From positions 2,914,001 through 2,978,000 of the forward strand of contig JAFCIZ010000006.1 in assembly GCA_017871115.1 (NCBI GenBank): a DNA stretch of 64,000 nucleotides, read 5' to 3'. A model generated the notes under the pieces. It saw only the letters and a program-made list of their open reading frames with translations, ran no database searches and had not been told where the DNA came from. The stretch is from Cunninghamella blakesleeana. Taxonomy: Eukaryota; Mucoromycota; Mucoromycetes; Mucorales; Cunninghamellaceae. Of this stretch, positions 31,402 to 44,403 are shown piece after piece. The position numbers were made by a program, and so were the translations under genes. Within the stretch, counting starts at the first letter, position 1; every line of letters begins with the position of its first letter.

Positions 31402-31563
31402 GGATCGATTAATATTTTTCAAATAAAAAGAATGAAAAAATTGGCCAAAAAAAAAAAAAAAAAAAAAGAGAGAGAGAGAGAGAGATAAAATGAAAAATCT
31501 GGATTTAAAAAATGGTATAAAAAATTCAAAGTTCAAAAAAAAAATAAGGTTTTTCTAATTTTA

Positions 31564-32271
31564 TTAAAGATTTTTCTTTACATTCAACTTTTTTACTTTC
31601 CAAAAACCCAATACATAATTTAATCGAATCAAAAACAAATCACGAGCCATTTGTACAGAATCTGTAATTAAATTAACTTTACTTCCATCTATTTCATGCC
31701 AATTGACTTGAACTTCCACAATAGGTACTTTTTGTAATTGAGCAATCATTAAACATTCAATGTCAAAAATCCATCTTTCTACATGCATATTTGGAAATAT
31801 TAATTGTGCTGTCTTTCTTGTAAATAATTTAAATCCACATTGTGTATCTTCGATTCCACGAATGCCCAATGTATAAACCAATGTATGAAACCCGCGCATT
31901 AAAAAATTTCTTATAAAAGATCGCTATAATGGGAGTTTTTTTTTTTTAAAAAAAATAAATTAATAAATAAATAGATAGATAAAAATATAAATAGAAATAT
32001 AAATTATTATTATTATGCGACCATTCCATCAAACTCTCTCTAATATATGTATATATATATGTATGTTGGTAAATAGTTAGATTAAAGTAATTACCTTTAC
32101 AACAGCTTCAGTTGATACTAAATGTGATCTTGATCCTATAGCAATGCCATACCCATCTTTACTAATTAATTTTAATTGTTCTTCCAATTTAACTAAATCT
32201 GAAAACTTGGTTGCTCCATCGGCATCAACCATAAGACAGTATTCACCACGTGCACACAACATACCCTAATA

Positions 32272-32304
<33 letters not shown>

Positions 32305-32908
32305 CATTATTATTATTATTATTACTATCACACTCTTTATCTTTATTTTATATAAAAGTTTTACCTGAGTAACAGCACCACCTTTCCCTCTATTTTTTTC
32401 GAGAGCAAGAATCCTTATATCCACATAATGATACTGTTTTGCAAAATCCATAGCGATTTGTATAGTGTTATCTCTACTTCCGTCATCCACAATAATCAAT
32501 TCATATTGAAAAGAAGAAGATGATGATTTGACGGCTTTCTTTTCTATTTTTTTACGTTGTTCCAAAAACTCTATTGTTTCAGTTAACATGACAGATAATC
32601 GTTTACTTTCATCAAAAGCTGGTATAATGACAGATAATTCAATGCTTGGTTCATCAAATACGGTAGGTACTTTTTGTTTTTCATCTGAATGAGCTATTCT
32701 ATATTGTTTTTCACTTTCTGTTGGTTTACGCGGAGAAGGAGAACAAGCAAATAAAAATAATAGTACCTAATAAAATAAGAGAAAAAAATAAGATGGTTTG
32801 ATCCAGGAACGAAATATACCCAACTTGTCTTTATATATGAATATACGTAGTTCTTACCAGGGAACATATACTAGTTATACTGGCTAATAATATTATTAAT
32901 ATACCCAT
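31564..32908 (-). CDS. ALG5: Dolichyl-phosphate beta-glucosyltransferase ALG5
   Basis: A 327-residue ER membrane enzyme that makes dolichyl-phosphate-glucose from UDP-glucose and dolichyl phosphate, the donor for the last three glucoses of the N-glycan precursor. Exons: 32908-32858, 32766-32365, 32265-32095, 31923-31564, all in phase 0. An N-terminal membrane anchor ([19 protein letters not shown]) is followed by a GT2-fold catalytic domain: [33 protein letters not shown], the Asp motif [24 protein letters not shown] and [11 protein letters not shown]. Length matches yeast Alg5 (about 334). The basic C-terminus is KKLNVKKNL. It lies 162 bp downstream of PMS1's minus-strand start, so PMS1 transcription must begin very close to the ALG5 3' end. 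Confidence 0.96.
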
Positions 32909-34221
32909 TTAAATGATATGATGAATTATATGAATAAATAAAATGGTTTAATAATATAAAAATAAAAAAAGGGAAAGAAAAAGGTTGGAAAAAAAATAAA
33001 AAAGGCTGAAATCTCAAAATAAATAAATTTTAAAGCTAATTCTAACCAATGATTAACTCCCCACACATAAAATTCGTTTTAAATGGCCGACATAATTTTT
33101 TTATTACCAAATTGGACAATTTCAACAGTGTTTTATACTACTTAATAGGATGAACAATAAAAATATAAAAAAACCAATTTAATTTTTTTTTTTTAGCCAT
33201 AGTTATTATATTGATCTTTTGTGAACATTTTTTAAAGATTGAATAAATAAGAAAAAATTGATTTAAACCCAATACCACGAGGAATCAATTTATAAACCTT
33301 TTCGCTATATGTATTTTATATAAATAAATATATATATATATATATATTATTTTTATTTAACAAATTATACCTTGTTATCATTAAAAAAAACAACAACAAC
33401 CCAAAGTTCATTTTTACTTATATATATGGTGGAAAAAAAAAAAAAAAAAAAAGGTTTTTCAGTCGAAAAATGACATTCGAAATGTATCTATAAATAAAGT
33501 ATCTTTGTGCGGGATTTCTATTTTTTTTTACATTATTTTTTTCCCAACCATAAAAAAAAATACCGTTTTACTTGACTATGACATGGAAACTATTGATAAT
33601 AGGATGATACAATCCTATATTATATATTTATTCTTTCTTTTATAAATATATATATATATATATATATAAAGTTTTTTTTTTTAACGAGAAATAGATATGT
33701 CAACCTGTCTGTCTGCATGACATAAACAGGATTTTTTTTATAAATATATAATTTCCCATCGATTTACAAAAGTGCCTGGAATTTTTTTTTTTTTTTAGTA
33801 ATGAAATATTTATTTATTTATTGTATTTGTTTATTTATATTAAAAACCAATCGATTGTTTAATTTATTAAAAAAAAAAAAAAAAAAAAAACGTATGTAAA
33901 TATTATAATAGTAAAAATCATTTTAAAATCAATATATTAAACTATAATCACGGCTTAAAACCAAATAAAAATAAATAAAAACGAGTTAATGCAATGGTAT
34001 AGATTATCGAGTTTTATTATTGTTATTATTTTATTTTGAATAGAAAAGGAGTAAAAAAGATAATGTAAAAGTACTTTTTTTTTGTTATTATAATAATTAT
34101 TAAGAGTGATGTTCATTAGTTGTAATATTAGTAATTATAAAAGATAAATAAAAAGCTGGTAGTAAAAAGTAATAAATAGTAGGTAGTAATTATAATTTTA
34201 AAATAATTGCTATAAAGTCGA
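32909..34221. other. Intergenic region upstream of ALG5
   Basis: AT-rich, with poly-A runs (about 33430-33451 and 33870-33890) and several (AT)n stretches. No ORF with coding character and no RNA gene was recognised. Confidence 0.6.
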
Positions 34222-34824
34222 TTAGTTATTGTCGTTATTGTTTTTTTTTTTGTTATTACATTTTTTATATCTAAATTGTCTCCATTTTCGCTTTTTATCA
34301 CCCCACCACTGGCTGAGATGATTGCTATTATTATTATTATTACTATTTTGATCTGAACTTGGCGATAAAGTTGAAATAGTATCATCATTTTTTAACAATA
34401 TATCATGATAATAATTGGAAAATAATTCATCATTTTTTGCTTTTTTTTGAAATGAATAAGTCTGGTAAGAAGGTAGAGGTGAAGTTGTATTTTGAAAAGG
34501 TAAGGGAGGATGATGAGGTATAGATAAATGTTTTTTTGTAGAACAAGTAGAGGTATTGGTGAACTGACTAAGAGAGTTCCTTAATGTTCTTGTTGTAGTT
34601 GCTGAGCTATAAGATGTATGAATAGAAGATGATGATGATGATAAAATGGAATGTCTTTGATTTTTTTCCTGTTGAGGGAATGATTGAAAAGAGGGTATTA
34701 TTTTAAAAGAATCATCATCATTAGTTGATTCTATTTCATGGAGAGTAGAAATATCACTATCATTTTTATAGCTTTTTGAATCAAATTCAATTGAAGGGAA
34801 TTGATTTATTTTAGTTAAAAGCAT
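34222..34824 (-). CDS. Hypothetical Ser/Thr/Asn-rich protein
   Basis: A single open frame of 200 codons starting at 34824. I do not recognise it. Composition is far from random AT-rich DNA: Ser/Thr blocks (SSSSSSIHTSYSSATTT), Pro clusters (PHHPPLPF), an acidic N-terminal part (ESTNDDDS), an Asn run and a basic aromatic C-terminus (WWGDKKRKWRQFRYKK). The whole looks disordered, like many fungal regulatory or cell-periphery proteins. The basic tail could be a nuclear or membrane-binding patch; this is speculation. It is divergent from the amino acid transporter gene. It could be the last exon of a longer gene, but upstream DNA shows no obvious coding continuation. Confidence 0.5.
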   Translation of the reverse strand: MLLTKINQFPSIEFDSKSYKNDSDISTLHEIESTNDDDSFKIIPSFQSFPQQEKNQRHSILSSSSSSIHTSYSSATTTRTLRNSLSQFTNTSTCSTKKHLSIPHHPPLPFQNTTSPLPSYQTYSFQKKAKNDELFSNYYHDILLKNDDTISTLSPSSDQNSNNNNNSNHLSQWWGDKKRKWRQFRYKKCNNKKKNNNDNN

Positions 34825-34869
34825 TCAAATATAAGTAGTAGTAATTATAATAATATATATGTATATATA

Positions 34870-34900
<31 letters not shown>

Positions 34901-35453
34901 AAAAGAGAAAAAGAGAAGAATAAAAAGGAGAAACTCGCATAAATAAAGAAATATTTTTTTAAACACCGTCCTATGCCAAATTGAGGATATGACTACGTAG
35001 AGTAAATAAATACACTTATATATATTGTTATGATATTTTACATTTCAGGAGTATAGAGTGGCGTATTTTCACTCTGGTGAAAATAAATAAATCATTATAT
35101 TATATATATTCAAGGATATAAATTAATTCCTTTTTTTTTTTTTTAACAATAAATCATATATAACTATATTAGGAGGATTACATTTTTCATTAAAATATAA
35201 TAATAATAAAAGTTTCACTCTATTTAGTATTGCTGTTTTTGATAAATATAGATAAAATCTTTTTTTTCTTATCTGCTTGGGTTTACTTATAAAACCTTAT
35301 TTGAATAATTATTCTTTTTTATTGAAAATGTTTATTTTTTTATAGAAAATTAAAAACCCTTACCAAGTATAATATATATATGTAAAATGAAAAGAATAAA
35401 ATTAAATCTTTTTTTTTTATTATATTATTATTATTCATGAAATACACAAGGAG

Positions 35454-35491
<38 letters not shown>

Positions 35492-35816
35492 TGTTTATTT
35501 TCTTTTAAAAAATTATGATGACGAAATGATAATATATAACTATGCCAATCCTATTTTGTTATAAATGTGTATAAAGACAAGAAAAGTGCTGTCACATGAT
35601 CATTTCCATAATGTTAAAAAAGTATATAATTCTATCCTTATTTGTGAGTATAAAGTAATAATAATAATAATAATTAAAAAAAAAAATTGATCCCGAAAAA
35701 GACACTAAACGCAATGGTTTTAGTGAATTTTTTTTTTCTGCATAAAAGACACCCTTTCTGTAAATTTTTTTTCTCTCTCCTTTTCTTTTCTTTTTCTTTC
35801 TTTTTTCTTTTTTTAT

Positions 35817-35858
<42 letters not shown>

Positions 35859-35941
35859 CTTTTTTTCTCTCTCCTTTTACATAATATATTTATATATAAT
35901 TCCTTTATTTTTATTTTTCATTATATTAAAAAATATAAAAG
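34825..35941. other. Divergent intergenic region (hypothetical / amino acid transporter)
   Basis: Contains poly-A at about 34876-34898, an (AT)n run at about 35458-35487, a CT-rich stretch (about 35768-35812) and an (AT)n run at about 35827-35854 just upstream of the transporter start. No coding signal beyond chance ORFs. Confidence 0.6.
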
Positions 35942-37403
35942 ATGATACCTAAAGATCCTATTGATATAAAATCCATCACATCACCACATCAAGAAGATAA
36001 ATCATCATTAGATATAGAAAAATCTATAAGTGAAGTCCAAATAGAACATGTTCCAGAAGGAACAGCTTCTATGGGCAAAGCCTTATTTATGTTATTAAAG
36101 GCATTTATTGGTACTGGTGTTGTCTTTTTACCGAAAGGGTAAATAATATATATATATATATATATATACATATATATACATGTATTCATACGTTGTCCTT
36201 TTTGAATATGATACTGATCCTATTTCTTAATAATGACTCTTTGAATATTTTATACATAGGTTCGCAAATGGTGGATTGATTTTTTCTATTTTTTTAATGT
36301 TCTTTATTGCATTTATTTGCTTAATTGCTTTCCAGTTATTAATTCAAGTTCAGCAAAAAATAGGCGGTGATTATGGCCATATTGCCGATCATTTATACGG
36401 TCCATGGCTAAAATATTTCATTTTATTCTTTTTATGTTTATCGCAGATGGGATTTGTAGCTTCATATTTGATTTTCATATCAGAAAACATTGGTCTAGTA
36501 GTAGATCAACTATCCCAGTGCCAAGGCCCTTTTCCTTCTTCTATTTATATATGGTTAGTCTTATTTATCATAATTCCTATTACTTGGGTACGTAAAATTG
36601 CCAAATTATCGTGGAACGCCATTCTCGCCGATGTTTTTATTTTATTTGGCCTGGTTTCTGTTCTTTATTTCACTTCTGTACAAATCAATCAACAGAATGG
36701 TTTAGGTCCCAATATTGCTTATATTGATACTGCTAATTTCCCTTTGTTTATTGGTACTAGTGTATTTTCTTTCGAGGGAATTGGCATGGTGATTCCTATC
36801 ATTCAAGGCATGAAAGAACCTGAAAAATTTCCAAGAGTATTAACCATGGGCATGATCATCTGCACTAGTGTGTTTGTTTTAATTGGAAGTATTGGTTATG
36901 CTGCTTATGGGGAGGCTACCAAGGCCAGCGTAGTATCAAATTTACCGGTATATAATGGATTGTCTATTAGTGTTCAATTATTATATGCTATTGCTATGAT
37001 TTTAACTAGCCCCTTTATGTTATACCCTGCTATTGTAATCATTGAACAAGCCATCTTTGGTCATGACCGTAGCGGCCGTTTACATCTTAAATATAAATGG
37101 ATGAAAAACGGGGTCAGATCCCTAATCCCTATTATCTGTGCTGGTGTGAGCTATGGCGTAGGCGCTGAAGGCCTTGATAAATTTGTTTCCTTGGTGGGTT
37201 CCTTGGCTTGTGTTCCTTTGTGTTTTATTTTCCCTGGAATGCTTCATTTTAAAATAACAGATTCAAAAGTAAAGAAAGTAATTGATATCATCATGACGTT
37301 GTGGGGTTTTGGTATTATGATCTTTACCCTTGTTATCAATGTTCGTTCTTGGTTAGTTCCTGCACCTCATCCCCAAGCATCGGGCGGTATATGTATAATA
37401 TAA
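35942..37403 (+). CDS. Vacuolar-type amino acid transporter (AAAP family, AVT3/AVT4-like)
   Basis: A 446-residue permease from two exons (35942-36138, 36260-37403). Seen: a short acidic, Ser-rich cytosolic N-terminus of about 45 residues, then the family start motif LLKAFIGTGVVFLPKGFANGG across the intron, about ten further hydrophobic helices, and the conserved FSFEGIGMVIPI and YAAYGE blocks. The AAAP family includes yeast Avt3/Avt4, which export neutral amino acids from the vacuole, and animal PAT proton-coupled transporters. The N-terminus is much shorter than in yeast Avt3/Avt4, so family membership is firm but direction of transport and membrane are inferred. Its GC content is visibly higher than that of its neighbours, in keeping with strong expression. 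Confidence 0.92.
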
Positions 37404-38527
37404 CTTTCTTTTCTTCAGCCCAGCCTATTTTATAAACATTTAGAAAATCAAAATAATATCTATTTATTTATTTATTTTTATTAATAAACCTATTATCATT
37501 AATTCATTTATTTATTTATTTATCTATTTTTTTTTTTTAATCTAGCTATTATAAATACATATATATATATACATATACCATATACATAAACTTACTTTGG
37601 TATAATAATGATTTTCCCTGTTACACGACATAAATGATTGGTTAAATATTATTATTAGTAGAATCATGGTTGAGAATTTTTTTCACGGTCTTATACATAG
37701 ATTAAAAAACAAATCGTCATATATGAGCCTTTTAATAACTATATATAGTAAATATAAATAAAAACAAAAATAGATAGGTTAAATGACGCACTAATATAAA
37801 TGTGATTTAATAGTTTTTTAAAAGAATATATTTATATATACTTTCACATTGTATATGGCTGAAAAGTTTTATTGGTAATCAATTCTATATAACAAAAGCT
37901 GAAACTATATAAGAATTAAAAAAAAAAAAAGTAAGGCACTTGCTTAATTAAAATATTACATCATTTTATCGATGAGTATATTACCTTTCATATGAAACAA
38001 AATATCATATGTTTTTATCTATTATAATATAATATAAAAATTTTTTGCTGATTTTAAATATATATATATGTATATATATAATATACAATAGAGAGAGCTT
38101 TATGGTATGTTTCTGGTATTATTATTATTATTCACTATTCATAATTAAAGCTTGAAGCCTACCAAAATCAATCATATTCAAGATCTCCTCTAAGGTATTT
38201 TGTATCATTATATTTATAAAAATTGGCCATATTGATATAAAAGAAATCAATAAAGATTAAAAAAAATAATTTGAATAAAGAAAGAGTAAAAAAAAAAGGT
38301 AGAAAAAAAAGTTGAAAATAATAATAATTTAAAACCCAGTGCATAAAAATAAAAACCACTATTTTTTATCCTTTCTGAACATACAGTATATATATTATTT
38401 TTTTTATTACATTAAACATAAATATATAATAATAAATTTCAAATTAAAACATACAAGTTGTCATCAACTTTTACAAACATAAACCCATATATAGGCATTA
38501 ATACATAACAATTTCTATTTCATTGTA
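37404..38527. other. Convergent intergenic region
   Basis: 3' flanks of the transporter and the Iml2-like gene. AT-rich, with (TTTA)n-like stretches near 37460-37530. No gene or RNA structure was recognised. Confidence 0.55.
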
Positions 38528-41500
38528 TTAATCTTTTTCAGTTTCTTTTTTATCATTTTTTTGTTTATCATTTTCTTTTTCTTCTTTTTCCTTTTCCTTT
38601 TCTTCTTCTTCTTGTTGATTATTGTCTATTTCTTTTTTATTGTCTTCTTTTGATGGTTCTGTCGTATCATTTGATGAAGTTGTTGCCTTTTCTTCTTCTT
38701 GTGATTGTGGTTGTGGATGATCATCCGATTCACTTAATCGCATATTATTATTACCATCAATGCTTTCATTATCATTTCCATCTAAAGGTACAGAACGCAC
38801 GGATTGTTTATCACCATCATCATTTTCATTCACTGATTCTGATTTTATTGCTGTAATTTGTTCTTTAGCTTTTGTCATGGCTAAATTAATTCGCTAGATA
38901 ATAATAAAAAGGAAAAAATGTAAAAAAAAAAATAAGAAAAAGAATGATCGTGCACATGTATATATTTCTTTTCTCCTCTTTCTCCCACTCTCTTTCTCTT
39001 TCTCTTTTATTCTATTTTTACTTACCATAGCTAAACGGTATTCGAAATCATATTTACTAAATTTCAAAGCAGTTTCCCAAAATTCAATGCTTCGTTTTTT
39101 GTTATCAAGTCCATAAGATACAACACCAGCTTCCCTATATATAGTAATAATAATAATCATAGGATTAATAAAAATATATTTAGTAAATAGTTAACTACAT
39201 GTATTTATTTCCATTTCTTTTTTTTTTTTAAAAAAAAAAGAAAAAGAAAAAAGAAAAGCTTACCAATAAGCGAATGGAACGATCCATCTATCCACTTTAA
39301 TATTATCTTTATGATCAATAATCCAATTGAGATGAATAATGGAATCACGATAACGGCCCATAGCATTCTGAATAGATGATTTAATCAATAAAATAGCTCC
39401 ACGTTGATTGTAATACTGAGGAACAGGGGTTTGAGGCAACAATTCCTTTGTACGAATTCCAAATTCAATTTTTTCGGCTTCCACAATGCATTGTTGTGCA
39501 TGATCCACAGCATCTAAACTCTTTTGTAAATTTTCAGGATCCATGAAATCAAAAGCATTGTACAAACATAAATATTCCAAAGCGCAGACAGTCATATCTA
39601 TATCTTGATACCCGCTTTCTTGCAATGTTTTTACTTTGCGTACTACATAATTTTCCATCATTGCAGTACTTGAGGATTTGGAGCCTACTAAATTAGGTAC
39701 TTCGGCATAAGCTAAAATGGCTTCGGTACGTTGTCCTAACATATCTAAACAGGCACCTTGTAAATAACGGAAGATGGCTGGAGACCAGTACTTTTCCTTG
39801 TATAACATTTCAAAGATTTTGGAGGCTTCTTCCCATTCGTGTTGCATCATATGATTAAATCCAATTTCATAACTACATACATGTAATACTTCAACTTCTG
39901 CCCATTCGTTTTTACTGATTTCAATACCATACATAAACGATTGTGTTGATAAAGTTAAATTACGTGCCAATCGTGATGTACGACCGGCAAAGTATAAAAA
40001 GAAGGCTGAGTTTGGATATGTTCGTTGAGCATCTAACAATGTCTAAAATATTTTAAAATAAAATAAAAAATTAATAAAAGTAATGCTTAATATCATCGTT
40101 ATAGTTTATCTTTCTCTTTTCTCTATTATATATAAATATTTATATATATATATATATATGAATTACTTCGATAGCAGGCTGTGTGTATTCATCAGAAAGA
40201 ACTTGAGGACAGAGGGAAGTTAATACAGTGTAATAAGAGAGTAGCCTTTTTTTTTTATAAAAAAAAATAAATAATAAGAAAAATGATTAAATATGAAATG
40301 TATCTAAATAACTATTTCTACTTACATTAAAGATGCCATTGGTGAACGAATACGTCTATCTTCTAAACATAATTTTAATAAAGCAAAACCAAGATGCTTA
40401 TCAGCCTTCCAACCAAAAGCAGATACAACACGAAGAATTTTTTGAGGAAGACTTGCTAAAATTAAATGTACAGTACCAATCCTATTTATAAAAAAATAAA
40501 AAGTCATACAAGGTAATAATAATAATTTAATAAATCATGAATCTCATTGACATATTTATAAAATACATACCCAAATTGAATACCAGAGACAGTATCACGA
40601 TCAATAAAATCATTAAATTCTTGACCCATACGTTTATATTCTTGCCACACCAAACTATAACTAACATAAGCTCTACGTAAGTTCAATCCACACTTAATAT
40701 AACTCATGACATTTTCTTGTAAAAGGTATAAAATAGCCATTTGAAGACAGCATTCAGCTTTTACTACATGAGCACGTAACACACCATTGGGAAGGAAATC
40801 AACTCCTTCTTCTTGAATGGATTTTCTGGTAACAGGTTTAGGGCTAGAAGGAAGACCTGACTTGGTGGAACTTGATCCTTTGGAATATTTGATATATTGA
40901 TAGTAACTTGTGACAAAAGAAACCATTGAATCCCCAACATTTTTTTTAGTGGCTACATCAATTTGTGCATTAGCTAAATTATAGGTTGTTGTAAGTACAC
41001 GAATAGCATTTTTGGTGGCTTCTTCATTAGATGTCTAATTAGAAAAAAAAAAAAACGAGAGTTGAAAATCAGGTTTATTATTTATACACTTTTGCATTAA
41101 TATTCGATATTTTTTTTTAAAAAAAAAAAACCGAACTTTACCATAACAGCTATTAAAGATCATATGCATAAAATAATAGCGACAAACACAATATTAATAG
41201 TAAATATAATGAAAATAAAAATAAATAATTGGGTTTTTTTTCTCTTTCGTTTTCACTTTCATTTATTCATTCATTCATTTTATATTGTTACCTTTTATAA
41301 AAGCCATTGATCCCAAACCTAGAGCATGAAGAGGTTCACTATTTTATAAGTTAAATATATATATTTAATAAAATAAATCCTTGATTTTATCATTATCACC
41401 CTATTCATTTATATATCTATATATATATAGATTAATGCTTACAATTCAGCATATTTTTCAAACAACTTTTTAGCTTTCATGAATCTATTATTAAATAAAT

Positions 41501-42262
41501 GGCGTACAGCACGAAGGACAGGTTCATCTATAAATATATAAATTTTTAAAAAAGAAAAAGAAATCAATATATAAGTTTATATATATCGCCTTATTTTACA
41601 CTATTCTTTTCCCTTTTCTATATTTTTTTTATTTAAAGTTTACCTGCCCTTTCTTGTTGACGAGGTCTTAAAGTATTTTCTCTTATTTCCTTTAAATCAA
41701 TACTGTTAACGGTAATTAAATTTGCACTAAATTCATTATCTAAATCGTCACTTGTTCTTCCGTTTGCCATAGTGGGTCTAGGTGGAGGAGTACCAGGACT
41801 TGGAGGGGATATATCGGTATCAATTGTTTTATTGTTATTATTATTGTTATTATTATTATTATTATTATTTTCAGTAGTAGTGGTGGTAGTGGTGGTGGTA
41901 TCAGTTGATGTATTTTTTTCATCAGTATCTTTAGTAGTATTATTATTTGGTGTTTCAGTAGTAGTAGGAGATAGAGGTTGTTCAAATAAAAGTGTAGCAT
42001 CTTCTTTCTTTTTACTTTCTTCTTCTTCTTTATCTTTGGAAGAAGAGGAGTTCATGACAGCCCCTTCATCGGTAGTAGCAGCAGTAGTAGTAGTAGTATT
42101 AGAACCATTCTTTTTTTCTACAGCAGATTGTAAAGCACTGATCACCAAACTAAGTTCTTGACCATCATCTAAATCACTTTCATCATCATCACTAAGTTCT
42201 ATATCTTCTTGTTGGTTTTTTATTTGTTTATCTTGCTCTTTTTTTGCCGCTGTATCAGTCAT
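38528..42262 (-). CDS. IML2: Iml2/TTC39-family outer-membrane-type TPR protein
   Basis: A 903-residue protein from ten exons: 42262-41644, 41527-41443, 41338-41292, 41149-41142 (8 nt), 41034-40571, 40481-40326, 40245-40167, 40042-39264, 39134-39026, 38893-38528. Layout: a disordered acidic and Thr/Asn-rich N-terminus (about 190 residues), then the helical-repeat domain of the Iml2/TTC39 (DUF3808) family. Recognised blocks: FNNRFMKAKKLFE, GSMAFIKAVMTSNEEA across the microexon, FGWKADKHLGFALL, YPNSAFFLYFAGRTSRLARNL, HVCSYEIGFNHMM, KEKYWSPAIFRYLQGAC and a C-terminal LDNKKRSIEFWETAL. A Lys/Glu-rich tail closes the protein. Yeast Iml2 is linked to lipid droplets and clearance of inclusion bodies; animal TTC39B to lipid metabolism. 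The precise role here is unknown. Confidence 0.91.
41142..41149 (-). other. 8-nt microexon of the Iml2/TTC39-like gene
   Basis: On the minus strand, eight bases sit between an AG (41151-41150) and a GT (41141-41140). The previous exon ends one base into a codon; adding these eight gives Ala-Val-Met and puts the next exon in phase 0. Skipping them shifts the frame. Confidence 0.8.
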
Positions 42263-43290
42263 ATTTATCTTTTATGATGAAAGAGTTGATATTTTTTTTA
42301 AAAAAAATAAAGTAAAACTTAAGGAAGGCGCAAAGAAAAAAAAAAAAAGTGGAGTAAAAAAATTGAAATTGAAATAAATCTCAGATATAACAAAAGTTAT
42401 TTTTGTGTGACACAAGCATATTTAATTGCTGGGAATATGTCTATCATGTTTTTTTGTTACTATTATTACACCTTATTGCTCAATATGTGCGTTTACACAA
42501 GACAAATCTGTTTTGTAATTGATTTATATTATTATTACTCAATCCTTTTTTTTTTTTTTAAAAAAAAAAGCAAAAAAAAAAAAAAAACAGCACATATTTG
42601 TTAAGCTTTAAACAAAAAAACGATAAAATAGTAGCTTTTATAAAATTATATCGAAGTTTGATCCAATTTAAACGTGGGGTTTTCACATGAATTTTATGTA
42701 TAACTATTCTATTCTTCTATTTCTTTTTCATTTTTTGATTTTAAAGACTTTATTATAGAGTTTTATTTCTTTTATATATATGGATGCAATTATGATAATA
42801 AAAAAAGTGATCCATTTGTCAAATAGTAACAATTGGATACATATTAAAGAAAAGAAAAAAATAAAATAAAAAAAGAATTAGCAGTATACGTATTAATCTA
42901 TTTTTTAGTTTAAAAGTATTACTACATCTTAATCAGATTTTTTGATATATATGAATGAGATGCACTTTTCTATACATTTGTTAAATCTTGAACATTTAGG
43001 AGTAAAATGTAAATTTAAGTTTGTATTGATTGAAATATAAATTTTAAAAACAAATGTAGTGGAAATGTAAATTTTAAACACAGATGTAAACCATATATAA
43101 CATTTAAGTTTATATGTAAATCAAGTATAATATTTTTTTCCATATGCAAATCAATTATATATAAATAAATATACTGATTTTGATATTATTGCTATTTTAT
43201 TTCCATGTTTATTATTTTATTATATTTATAGTATTTACAGCAAAAATAAAAATAAAAATAAATAAATAGATACGATTAAAACTATCATCA
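42263..43290. other. Intergenic region upstream of the Iml2-like gene
   Basis: AT-rich; T-tract/A-tract junctions at 42292-42307 and 42546-42569. Between about 43007 and 43150 a loose tandem of ATGTAAATTT-like units about 30 bp apart can be seen. No gene. Confidence 0.5.
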
Positions 43291-43390
43291 TCACCTGTAG
43301 TTAACTTTGATTACCTCTAATCGCCTTTGATTTCTTTTAATTACTATAGTCACCTACAATCGTCTATGATAATCTACACTCACCTATGCT
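43291..43390. repeat. Degenerate 10-bp tandem repeat
   Basis: About ten consecutive decamers with approximate consensus TYRCCTNTRA. Starts with the best match are at 43291, 43311, 43321, 43350, 43360 and 43380, so the period is very close to ten with one slip of a base. It lies directly before the first decayed gene copy. Confidence 0.6.
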
Positions 43391-43423
43391 TATCTTTTTT
43401 TTTTTTCTTTTAAAAAGAATAGA

Positions 43424-43850
43424 CTGGTCTTTTATGCAAAGAGTCGTGTAGTACAGTATCAACTTATTTAAAGAGGCAAAAGAAATCCCAATTGTCGTAA
43501 TAATTAACACTAGTGGACTTCCCAGTAGAAACTTTAAAAGTGACACTTTTAAAAAAAATATTAACTATCATTACTATACACATTCGTGTGACATTTGGAC
43601 CGAAAAAATATTCATTTATAATGCTGGTACTATTACACGAACGATCGAAAGTTCACCATTAAACCCAATGATTGCGCTAGTTTATTTCATGGCCCAACAA
43701 GAAAGAAATGCTTTAACATTGAACGAATTCGATGATCCAACCATTCACAAAATTGACGATATCATTTGTGGTATATATTCACTTAATGGCTCAATCACCA
43801 ATGATAATACTAAGGAAACAGACGAGCTTTGTGATTCAACTATTTGTTAA
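43424..43850 (+). pseudogene. Decayed gene copy A (PD-(D/E)XK-like Mucoromycota family, tentative)
   Basis: A plus-strand frame ending at the TAA at 43848 aligns with copy B at 44537-44857: VV-YSINL-KEAKEIPIV versus VVRYSLNL-SEETKVLPIV, then SRNF versus SRSF, and YYTHSCDIW versus YYTHPCELL. An in-frame TAG (about 43440) replaces the Arg codon of copy B, and no start is visible, so this copy is broken. The C-terminal part (SPLNPMIALVYFMAQQERNAL, DDPTIHKID) is better kept than in copy B. The pattern resembles small proteins expanded in Mucoromycota genomes that carry a Glu-x-Gln nuclease-like motif; the assignment is from memory and tentative. Confidence 0.55.
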
Positions 43851-44403
43851 TATAATAAAATTCTAAAGTATGCATAATCTGATAATAAAGAGTCAAAGGC
43901 AAGAGCGATTAAATATGCTGAATTTGGAATCAGTTATACAAACTGTATGAAAAAAAAATGATGTAAAGTAAATACAAAATCGTCAGAAGCTACACCAATT
44001 GAAAAATATGTAAAAAATTACAAACCTAGTATATATGAATAATAATAACGGAAGAAACAATTAACCAGTCTATGATATATATGGGAATATTTAATTAATT
44101 AATTTTGCAAAGAAAATGTTGGTTATAAAATGAACAAGGTAGAATCGTTATGGATTTGTTTCATCAGAGTTTACATGCACATATGATTTTTTTATTTTTA
44201 CTTTTAATTATATATTTTTTAATTGATTTACGCATATTATTCTATATTTAGTTTTGCTGTCAAAAAATTAAGGTTATAATATGATCAGATATATGACAGA
44301 TTAATAATAAATATATAAAATCAGTGGCAGTATATGATAAGAGTTATTTAGGACAGTTCACATTTTAATAATTTTTAATACCATTTCTTATTATTCCTAA
44401 ATA
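43851..44403. other. Spacer between the decayed copies
   Basis: AT-rich DNA with no coding signal that I can support. It may hold eroded remains of either copy. Confidence 0.4.

Noticed and set aside
31402..31536. Upstream in-frame ATG for PMS1 at 31536
   Set aside because: It would add a low-complexity Phe/Ser-rich stretch not found in MutL proteins; the next Met (31401) directly precedes the conserved [12 protein letters not shown] start.
43291..43390. Possible CRISPR-like array
   Set aside because: The units are contiguous 10-mers without spacers, in a eukaryotic genome.
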